Source: Syngnathus acus
Lineage: Eukaryota; Chordata; Actinopteri; Syngnathiformes; Syngnathidae
DNA length: 64,000 nucleotides
Reading direction: 5' to 3'
Assembly: GCF_901709675.1 (NCBI RefSeq)
Contig: NC_051093.1
Coordinates: forward strand, 10,426,053 to 10,490,052
The notes under the pieces are model-generated. The model made no database searches and was not told the origin of the DNA. It worked only from the letters and a program-made list of their open reading frames with translations. The position numbers and the translations under genes are program-made. Shown one piece after another: positions 54,737-64,000 of this stretch (its first letter is position 1; the number at the start of each line of letters is the position of its first letter).

Positions 54737-57378
54737 CGTATGGTTTTCCTTTTCTGTCGATTTTCTCGCCGTCCGTCTGGAGGTGGCTTTCCTGATGTTT
54801 CTCCAAATGGGTTACAACTTCACTTTTGTGCTTGTAATGGAAGCAAAAGGTAATTGGGAAAACACGTGCGCACAGCGTGCTCTCACACCCTTGTGTGTTG
54901 ATAGTGTGTCACATAATTAGCCTAGTTTAACTGCGCTAATAGCTTTATTCTCCAGCTCTTTGGGGTGTTGACAGAAAATGGGAAGCCGTTTGTGGGGAGG
55001 GAAGAGGGTGACACACACGCACCAGCAGTGAGTGTGAGCGCCGTGTTGTCATGTTATTCTCACAGCTGTGTGTGCGCGTGTGTGAGCTCTCAGGTTGTTT
55101 GTGTGAGTGTAAGTGCAGTTCATTCATCACTGAGTGAGCCACGGCGACTAGCGAGGTGCAGCTCCCGACCGACCCAGTGCAGATCTGCAAGCCGAGTTAT
55201 GACACTATGTGGCTGTGATTTATCTACGACTAGCCATCACATTTGACCATCCCAAAAAAAAAAACTGTTGTCATTTCTTTTTGGACTTCTTCATTTCCAG
55301 CTCCAGGCTCAGCCGAGTGGAGTGCAGGTCAGCTCTGATTGCAAAGAGACAGCCTCCCTCCCAGAAAAGGCTCCCCCTGATTTGAATCTTTTGCTCATAC
55401 GTATTTTTGTTACAAATATGTGCAAAAGATGAGGTTAGAAAGGCATGTTTGCTTTTTCCTCATCTCTGTTCTTGTTGGAACCTATTTTCTCTGCATCCTT
55501 CTCCACTTAGGTCATGTAGTCAAATCCAACATGTATGCGTCTATGTAAACATCAAGAACAATCACGATTCTTCTGCGCTAATCGTTTGATTGCTCCTTGT
55601 TTGCCGAGTATCTCGGCAACGCGAATAACAAGTGTCGGCCCGGGGAATGAGGGATGCGCCCGGAGATTAGCGCAAAGGGCAGCAGACGGCGTGCCAGCGC
55701 CGACACCGCCGCTAATCCCGGGATACACAACAATAATACTTTGACCGCAACACACCTGGAGTCAATGCTGAAGCGGCGTTTAGCCCTCCCTCCATTTACC
55801 TCCTTTTATTGGGACGCATTGAGAGCACAAGTTGCCAGTAAAATGGACTTTTACTGTGTCAGCGCGGCCACGGCGGCCACACTGCCCTGCCCTGCCCTGC
55901 CCTGCCCTGCCCTGCCCTGCTCTGCCGCCGCTAAATGGAGGCTCCCAAGTTCCAGACTTGAGCCAGGCACCTGCCTTCACCACAACTTCCCTGGGAGATC
56001 CATTTACACTCGTAAACCTTCTGGGAACCGTGAACAAAATCCATCCGATATTCAATACATAATTCCAGTTATCAGTATTGAGCAAAAAAGCCCAACTCTG
56101 GCCATCTCATCTCTCGTCTCCGCCGACTTCCTGATGTACGAGAATCCCCGCACTCGGTCTCTGATTCATTGCGGCGCGTTGGATTTATTCACCCGCACTC
56201 ATCTCAAAACGTCATGTTGTCGTCAAATCCCAGTTACTAGCATGCCCAACCCGCCCCCCCCCCCGCTTGCGCTTGGCACCCGCCATGACTGCGACTGCAC
56301 CTCGGGCTTGGACGGTGGCACGTGTCCTTCACGCCGCCGTGTCTGGAAGGAATGCGTCCCAAAAACACTGGCGTGACTAGGCATCACCAGGGATGAATAA
56401 TAAATGGCTTTGAGAATCTTTTAGTCACCAGGGGTGTTTGGACGTGACCGCTTGTGTGGGGTTCTTGCGCAATGGGCCTAGGAATGGGCCCAAGAAAGAG
56501 AAAATGAACAAGCGGCTAAGTATATCCAGCGTTGGACGGAACCCCTCCCTGTAAAATCTCTTCCCCGCTTCCACTTTGTGGTTCCGAGTCAACGTGCTAA
56601 CTTTAGCTAAAGGCACAAGAATGTTTGATGAGTGAGAGAACTGGAAGCTTTCATTTATTTATTTTTTGGGTAAAGCCCAGTGGGCACGCACGCACGCACG
56701 CACGAGAAGAAGGGGCGCAGTGGTGGTGAGCCAATTACGAAAGCGAGGCACCATTGCGGGCAGGCGGGCTAATAATATACACTCTCAGTAAATTTCCTAC
56801 CGTGCATATTTCTACTACATTGACGTCGGCCAACGTTTAAAAAGAAAACATTTCAATAGACCCTCACTAGCAGATATCAATAGTTTTCAAAATTTCAATC
56901 AAAACCCTTTACTCCATAAATCGATGGGATCATTGGTGGAATGTTAAAAAACAACTTGTGGGAGCGTTAAAGCAGGTTCCATCCCATTAGCAAATGTTTT
57001 CTTGTGATCCCGGGGGCCCCTCCAACGGGCACAGCGGATGGGCTCGTGGTTACAAGAATGGTCCAAGTCCGCCTGGCGTATTGTGGGATGCGGTCGCCGC
57101 AGACGCCGTATCGTAAATGTTTTCTTTTTGATTGCACAGCTATGCCGAGTCATTGGCAAGTGCCGAGTCGGCCGTCCTCCCGGTGTGTCACGTGTGGGCC
57201 GTTTAGAGAGTGTTTGAAGGGAAAAAAAAGATTGATTTGCAAGAACATGAATTCTCCTGACACCAAAAGCAACCTTCCGGCAGCCTCAGCTCAAATTCCG
57301 CGGCAGCGTCGGGCGTGTGCATAGCTTTGCGCCATTAAAGACCACAGAGATGTTCTTCATTGGCTGCCAGGCCTGGCT

Positions 57379-57431
57379 GGGTAGGGCTGGGTAGGGCTGG
57401 GTAGGGCTGGGTAGGGCAGGGCAGGGCAGGG
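57379..57431 (+). repeat. GGGCTGGGTA tandem repeat, G-quadruplex type
   Basis: Four units of GGGCTGGGTA followed by GGGCA units give about twelve GGG runs separated by one or two bases on the sense strand of znf385c. Confidence 0.85.
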
Positions 57432-58179
57432 TGCAACTTTGCACTCGACGCCCAATGGGGCCTCTCATCTGAATAGGCGCTTTTCATGGACGCTGCTTGC
57501 CTACCGCAATGTCTTTGCAGCACGTGTGCTTGCGTGCGTGCGTGTGGTTGTGCTATTTACGTAAATAACTCCAAGATGCACAAGCGGGTATGTTTGGGGG
57601 AACTTTTTTTCCCCCTCCTTTGCCTAGCCAACCTTTCTCATTTATTTGTGGTGATTGTAATGAGCTATACACACTTTCTTTCTTTCACCTGGCGAGTCTT
57701 TCTAACTGATTCTAATTAGATTACAACTTCATTCTCTTGGTATAATTTGTGTCCCCCCCAACGATTACTTATAGTGACAACGAAAATCTCCTCGGTCACA
57801 CTAAATTGAATTGAGCTCTCTTAATCATTGCACAAAGGTTGAACTTGATCCCTTAGTCCCAGTACACTTGTCTTTTGATGGGGTCACGTCAGACCTCACA
57901 CTGAAGCTCTCTGTCGCCCCCCTGTGGTGCATCTCAGTTGCACCGCTATGATTGTTTAGCCTTGGCGGTTGCTGATGTTGCCTTGTAGGGAATGCATGCA
58001 TGCTTGAATATCACATTGACACACAGGGATTCAAATATCACATTCAGCATCCAAATATGATACGTCCATGTCTGTTTTCCCTTTGAGCTGACTCAAAGAT
58101 ATACTACGTACCACACATGCCATTTGAAGAAATACATCCATGTAATCATGATCTTTTTGTTTGCCTCTTTGGCTTAGCG

Positions 58180-58465
58180 ATGAAGCATCCCATCAGCCAA
58201 TCGGCCTCGCCGAGCTCCGAACCGGACCGCGACGATGGCGGCGAGGACTGCGGCCGAGCGGACGGGCGGCCGTCGCGAGGGTGGCCGTCGCTAGGGCGCG
58301 CTCACAGGCCCAAGAGGGAACGGAAAGAGCGCAGCTACACCACGTGCGACGTTTGCAACATCCAACTCAACTCGGCGGCGCAGGCGCAGATCCACTACGA
58401 CGGCAAGACGCACAAGAGGAGGCTCAAGCAGAACGGCGACGGAGGCAAGACGGCAAACGGCGCAG
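58180..58465 (+). CDS. znf385c: ZNF385-family zinc-finger protein, first coding exon (gene continues past the right edge)
   Basis: The exon starts after the acceptor GGCTTAG (to 58177), with ATG at 58180 (MKHPISQSASPSSEP), and ends at phase 1 before GTCTGG at 58466. About 95 residues hold an acidic/basic N-terminus and one U1-type C2H2 finger: YTTCDVCNIQLNSAAQAQIH followed by YDGKTHKRRLKQ, i.e. C-x2-C and H-x5-H spacing. That finger is diagnostic for the ZNF385 family (nucleic-acid-binding nuclear proteins; ZNF385A acts in p53 and mRNA control). ZNF385B has a very similar finger; I chose ZNF385C because it neighbours DHX58 in human 17q21. The donor is weak, and the other fingers are outside the window. 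Confidence 0.85.
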
Positions 58466-60977
58466 GTCTGGCTACCACTGGGGTTTTTGTTCTTAGTTTC
58501 TTTTCCTGATGTACTGAAAATTCACCTGAGGCTGTTTGGCAGTGCAACTTCAAATTTGGTAGCCATGTTAATCGTCAGTAGATCCACCCAAAAGTTGGAA
58601 TACACCAGCCGCCATAAAGCAGTGATCAAGTATCCAGAGGTTCTTGAAAAATTGAAATGGATTCATTTCATTTGGTAGGCGTCTCGAGAATGGAGCCACC
58701 CAAAAATGTCCTTCTTTTGCTTTGACTGCCATTTGATGGCGTAGTGGAGCATCCGATTATATTAAGAGGGGCTGTTTAGCGGATGCTGCTGGCCGGCCGG
58801 CCGGCCGGCCGATGCAAACGCGCATGCGTGCGCTGCCACGTAGCCGTGCTGAAGCGATGCCGTGTGCAGATTCTCTCTGACACGCCGTCACAATGGTGCG
58901 GCCTTATCTCCACTCACCTTCTGCTGACTCCCCCAGGCTGCAAGCCGCCCTGCTGCGTCCTCCCGCCTCAGCTTCGCTCTGCTTTGTGTGTGTGTGTGTG
59001 ACTGCTTTGGATAGTTTTAAAGAAGTAAATAGGTGTTTGTGTCAGCCCATATACTCGCAGAGTTTATTATTATTTTTTTTTTTATCTGATTCCCTCATTC
59101 CACCCCCTCAAAAGAGTATTTTTCTTTCAAATGCGTCGGTGTGTGTTGGATTCCTGCTCTGCTCTGCTCTGCTCTGCTCTGCTCTGCTCTGCTCTGCTTC
59201 GCTGAGCTGACAGTAGGTCTGGGCCCTTCCTCCTTCTGGCGTCCATGCTGTCTGGACAGGTGCAGAAGCCAGACCGACTAAGACACGTGCGCGACTCAGC
59301 TGTCTGTTGTTATGACACAGCCACTAATGCTAAACATTCCTTGACTTGATAGAAAATAAGTCAATGAAGCAGTGTAGCCAAAGTTTTGTTTGTCATGCGT
59401 ACCTCTTTGAAGGACCCTTGAAAAGGATGATGTGTTTACGACTTGTGGCAAAAGCGGGATCTCATCTCCAGCAACGCGTCCTTGCGAGCATGAATCCCAG
59501 TCAAGACGTTTAGCAAGACACGCAGAGGACTGATTTCTTTATTTATCCACGTATAAAATGGGCCCCGGCGCAATCGCAGAGGATGACACGCTGATGGGAG
59601 AGAGAGGCCTGATTTGACCTAGCAACGTGAACACGCGCTCGTCTTTGTGTGTAACGTCGTCCAGATCTGCCAAAGCGAGAGGGAGGAGGAGAAAGAATTA
59701 GCCTTTTTTTTCACGCTCCTCTATATCTCATTTTCCTCTGATGTGTGCACTTTTTTTCCTTTTTGGTTTTGAAATTTGCCGTGCCTGTTAGGCGAGCGAG
59801 CGAGCGCTCGTCATCGCGGCCGCCCGTCTGATGCCATCTCCTCTGCCGCGCCGCTGCTTTAATAAAGCGTGACGGATTGGATTAAAGGCGAGGATTTTCT
59901 GCATGAATGCATTTGCGCATCTGTGTTTTATTTTTGTCGCCTTGTGCCATTTTCCAATTCCTCCCCCCCTTGACGACATGAAATGACTTCTGTCGTACTC
60001 CCCATCCGCACGGGAAGGCCAGAGCCCAGATTTCAAGCCAGACCTTTTTAGATTGGAGCCAAATGTGCTAAGCAAAGCTGTAAAAAAAATGTTGGTTTTC
60101 TTTTCCACTTTTTGCACTTTCCTTCTCTTCTGCGCTCTGCTCATCATCCCCCTCCGCTCTGCCCTGCCCTGCCCTGCCCTGCCTGGGGTGCGACGGGTTC
60201 AAACTCTGGCAAAAGGTCGGCGGGCACGCGAGCGAGCGAGGCCAGCGCACAAGGGGATCCGCCGATGCGAGAAACAAGCCACTGTGGGGGAAGGGCATAT
60301 CCACTGATTTCAAAGCTCTTGAAAGTGTTTAACTTGGAAGCATGCTGTGCCTTTTACTCTCTTGATGAGGCCCGGACAGATCAAACTAATATTTATGCAC
60401 TGTCACTATGTCACTTGTTTATGCAAATAAACTCCCATGAGTACCGGCCAAAGAAACACACACACGCACGTCGGAGTTTAGAGCAGATGATTTTCATTGT
60501 TATTCATGAATTAATTTATTCGCCGTTGGCAGGCGCCAAACGGGGCTGGAATATGCAGATGCAGGTTTGTTCTCCGCGGGAATTTCCGGCCCATCGCCTC
60601 CGGCCCGTAATAAAGACAGGCAGCCACGCAGGCAGCCACGCACGCAGGCAGGCAGGGAAGGAAGGAAGGAGGAGGCGGCTCCAAGTCCTCTTTGGTGTGC
60701 TCCAGGTGTGATGGAATGGCGTCCTTGACACCGGGGTGAGCATGTAGCGCCGTCACCCCTCCCCCCCCTTCGCTGGCTTGTCGACAGTGCAGGCACAGTG
60801 CAGTGGAAGCACCCGTGGGGCGAGTTTTTGCTTTTGTCTCAGCGCTTACCGCTGACCCCGCAACCAATCTGGACATAACTAACACACGCCCAAAGCGATG
60901 GTGCGTCACCTCCCCTCACCCTTCACGGGGTCCAGTCGAGTCGCTGGCAAATGTCAACACTCTCCATGGGTGCATTC

Positions 60978-61065
60978 ATGCGGAAGGAAGGAAGGAAGGA
61001 AGGAAGGAAGGAAGGAAGGAAGGAAGGAAGGAAGGAAGGAAGGAAGGAAGGAAGGAAGGAAGGAA
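60978..61065. repeat. (GGAA)n microsatellite, about 88 bp
   Basis: About 22 GGAA units in the znf385c intron. Confidence 0.95.
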
Positions 61066-61237
61066 GATAATTGCGTGTAGAACCTAGCATACAGACGTAC
61101 GTACATTAGACATTTTATAGACGTATGGAACATCAGCTGCAGTATGATGTAAATGGGATGTTAGAGATGCATTCAAGGTACATACAATAAATATTAGGGA
61201 ACATGATTACAGGATGGTACATGAGCCTTGGATAGCA

Positions 61238-61273
<36 letters not shown>

Positions 61274-62057
61274 CCACATTAAAGGTCAATAAATGAGAAA
61301 ATATAGTACAAATTTGCTGTAAAGGCCATTTAACATGTTGTATAGAAGGTTAAATATGTATATTATATTGTCCATAAAATGTTGCTTTGGTAGATTCACA
61401 GTGCATACATGAAATGATTGTAAATGATGTAAATCCGCTCCATTTGACGCGCAGCTCGTTGTGTCGCTCGAGAGCAGGAAAAAAAAGTTAATTATAGTGT
61501 AACTTCAACGAGCTCATAAATAAAACCGATGCAAATGCGGCGCGAGGTTTTATCCAGAAAATAAGCAAAATGGCCGCGTCACAGCGCAGAGATGGAAATA
61601 GCAAACGACCGGGAGGATGTTGGCTTCTTGGCACGCTTCACGCCACGCGAGGAGGGTCGCGACAGGAAGTCAGGATGTTAGCGTTGACACGCTAACAGAC
61701 GCTCCGTTTTCTAATAGATGTTTGCGTTCCAATAGACCGGGGTCACGGTCCTCTAAAGTCTTTCATATTCTTTTTTTATGTATGGAATATATTGTCACAG
61801 TGGTTGCGACATTGCTCCGAGCATCCTTCATGGCTGATGGTTGTTCCCTTGCCTGTTGGCCAAAGGAGAGAGGGAGAGAGGGAGGACACGCACGAGGCCC
61901 CGTGGGCGTGAGTCCGGTCCAGAGTCCAGGGCCGTGTGTCAAATCAGCAGTGCCTGCCTGTGAGAACCCCAGGCCCAATTTGTAGCGTATAATTAGCTTT
62001 TAATCAGCGCCGTCGTTGGGGCGGGCGGACGGGCGGGCGGGCGGCCAAGATTAAGCC

Positions 62058-62059
62058 CG

Positions 62060-62102
<43 letters not shown>

Positions 62103-62106
62103 CTCT
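62058..62106. repeat. (GGCTCT)n hexanucleotide repeat
   Basis: Eight units of GGCTCT in the znf385c intron, shortly after a GGGC-rich stretch (62020-62044). Confidence 0.9.
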
Positions 62107-64000
62107 GCTTAAAATAAGCATTCATAAATTGCCTTTGAAAGCCTGTGACCCGTAGCATCCAATCACACGCACACATTGCAATGTTTATTTGCCCTTTGGT
62201 TTCTGGGGAATATGTTGTCATTTTGCAGTGATGCTGACCTATATGTCATTCTTTTGCATGCAAGCTCATTCCCGGTTCACATCATGCCTAATGCAGGACA
62301 ATTCACCACGATGTAGTACATGTGTATGTGTACATACGTAATATATGCGCTTGTGTGTGTATACGTATATATACATATATATATATGGCGACGGCCACAC
62401 GTAACCTTCTGTGGCTAATAAATTGCCGTTATTGTCCCGCAGGGTGCATTTGTCCCTGTATTTGGAATTTGAACCATGATGTTCCACCTCGGCCCTGTAG
62501 GTGGCAGTAATGCGCTTTAAAAACTGTCCGTTTTCACACCCACAACGGCGCAGACTGGTGTAACGCCACCCATAGTGAGTTGAGCGAGTCGTCACGCGTT
62601 GGTCACGACCACATGGTTAACAATACTTGGTCCGTTCCATTGCGCCGTGCCCTGTTAAAAGTGATTCCTTCTGTTGTTCTAAAAGTGGAAGGAAGCTGTC
62701 AGGTTTGACAAATGCGTCAAAAAGAAAAAAAAAAGAAAAGAAAATGTTCAAAATGTTTTATTTTTAGACCTCCCGAGCCTGATCATGCACCATTTGCATT
62801 GTGACTATATTTGCGGGAGTCGGCAGCGTTTGATGGAAGAATGCTTCTTTGAAGCGTCGTGATGTGTGTTCAGCGTGTCTGGACTTTATTATTTTGGAGC
62901 ATTCCTGAGGTCAGGCGCCCCCACCCCACCCCCAACCCCCCTTCTGTCCGCTACTCGTCTACACACAAGCAGAACGGGATTTGGAAACAAATGAGTGTGA
63001 AGAGTCATCTTGTGGCTCATGACCTCCTCCGGGGTTTTGCGCTGCCGCTTATTGTTCTGTCAACAGCATCTGCTGGCTCTGATAACGGGATTAGAGCGGC
63101 CCGTCCCATTGGGATTAACTAGCAAAGGGACTCTATGTTTGTCATTTGAACTGGACGTGGAGCCCTTCTCGCCTCATTTCTTTCCCCCTTTTTCCAATTA
63201 TAAGCTGTCACTCTCTCCTGGAGACAAGGACGGACATTTGGAATAGCAACTCTGCGCTCTCTGAAGTGCGCGAGTAAATCAAGCGCCGCCGATAGATTGG
63301 AGGTCACGTCGAGGTGTCCGGCGGCGGGGTGTGTTGGTCGTTGGAAAAAAAAAAAAAAACCCACACACACACACACACACCTACTGAAAGCAATGTTAAA
63401 GATCAGAAATGGAAGGAAGGATCTCCAAATGTGGAATGATTTTTCTCCCACTGCTTCCCAATCAATCATCCGTATCACTCTGCTGCGACCCAAACAATCT
63501 CGAATGTGTCCGTCTTTTGATGACTGGCCCATCTGCTGGAGAAGCTCATTTTTCTCCCCCCCCAAAAATCAACATGGCAGCGGGTTCTCACAGAAATCTC
63601 CTTCGTGGTGTCTATTGTGTGGCCCATGCCGCCGTCACTGGCGCTCTCCATGATTCCATCTGATGCGAGCGAGTGTCAGCCTGGCTGGTGCCACTGCCGC
63701 CGTTAGCTGGCTTCTGTCAAGCTGTTTGTCAGCGCTTGTCTTCACGCCTCTCTCCTCTTCTTTTCAACTGGCTTATTCCATCCATCCATCCATCCATCCA
63801 TCCATCCATCCAATTTGGATCTTCTTCCAATCCCGTCATAGCCATTGTGGCTGGGACGATCGATGGACTTCCCGTTTCAGTTTTGGTCATCTTGTGTCAT
63901 GTTTGTTTTTTGACTTGGATGGACTTGGGGGGGCTGTTACGGGGGAACCACTTTGGGTTGACACCTGGCGTCTTCTTTCCCTTCTCTTTCCTCTGTTGTC

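Larger units (their letters stand above)
49343..58177 (+). other. znf385c: znf385c first intron (about 8.8 kb)
   Basis: No other coding exon was found. It contains a 19-bp minisatellite (50609-50795), the antisense tRNA-Ile-like locus, an (AG)n tract (54658-54732), a CCCTG tract (55879-55920) and a G-quadruplex-forming GGGCTGGGTA repeat (57379-57431). Confidence 0.5.
58466..64000 (+). other. znf385c: znf385c downstream intron (continues beyond window)
   Basis: No exon is recognised to the end of the window. Repeats include CTCTG (59155-59198), CCCTG (60162-60181), GGAA (60978-61065), TA (61240-61269), GGCTCT (62058-62106) and CCAT (63777-63811). The stretches 59850-59960 and 60340-60620 are free of simple repeats and have homeodomain/POU-like words, including ATGCAAAT at 60421-60428. 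Confidence 0.45.

Noticed and set aside
55654-56376. 240-codon plus-strand open frame
   Set aside because: Passes through a CCCTG repeat and low-complexity sequence; no recognisable domain, and it lies in the znf385c intron.
62493-62575. GTAGGTGGCAGTAATGCGC, similar to a common fish repeat
   Set aside because: Only a short match; no inverted ends or target duplication found, so not called as an element.

Overview
This is vertebrate nuclear DNA, almost certainly from a ray-finned (teleost) fish. Every recognisable gene is split into short exons with GT-AG borders. The proteins are animal-specific families (ARHGAP23, LASP1, RAB5C, KAT2A/GCN5, DHX58/LGP2, a ZNF385 zinc finger). Introns are often only 80-300 bp, and simple-sequence repeats, above all tetranucleotides such as (GGCA)n, (CAGC)n and (GGAA)n, are very dense. 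Nothing bacterial, viral or CRISPR-like was seen.

Layout, left to right. 1-16 kb: the 5' part of arhgap23 on the minus strand (four coding exons, 117-10902), with a probable non-coding first exon and CCAAT/ZNF143-type promoter near 15.8-16.2 kb. 16.6-30.3 kb: lasp1 on the minus strand (seven coding exons, 240 aa, 3' UTR of at least 1.5 kb). Next to the 3' UTR is an unexplained open frame ending in a ~30-residue hydrophobic helix. The large lasp1 intron 1 carries a complete non-autonomous hAT transposon with an 8-bp target-site duplication, inserted between two old diverged copies of an intronic segment. 31.6-36.3 kb: rab5c (plus, five coding exons plus a 5' non-coding exon). 36.9-42.3 kb: kat2a (plus, 17 coding exons, 803 aa). 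42.7-46.1 kb: dhx58/LGP2 (plus, 11 coding exons, 675 aa) with an exact interferon-stimulated response element at its 5' end. 46.1-49.2 kb: intergenic, with a CTCF-type site. 49.2-64 kb: the 5' end of a znf385 gene (probably znf385c, plus): a likely non-coding first exon and one coding exon with a C2H2-type finger, the rest being intron. An intron-containing tRNA-Ile(UAU)-like locus, probably decayed, lies antisense in its first intron.

The genes do not form a pathway. The order rab5c-kat2a-dhx58-znf385c, all in one orientation, matches what I recall of human 17q21; arhgap23 and lasp1 belong to human 17q12. The window therefore joins two blocks of the same ancestral chromosome. Functionally it holds a Rho-GAP scaffold, an actin/focal-adhesion LIM-SH3 protein, an early-endosome GTPase, the SAGA/ATAC acetyltransferase, an RLR innate-immune helicase and a nucleic-acid-binding zinc-finger protein.

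Exon borders were assigned by reading frame, splice consensus and remembered human orthologues. No alignment or database search was run. Transcription starts, UTR limits and all regulatory sites are inference.
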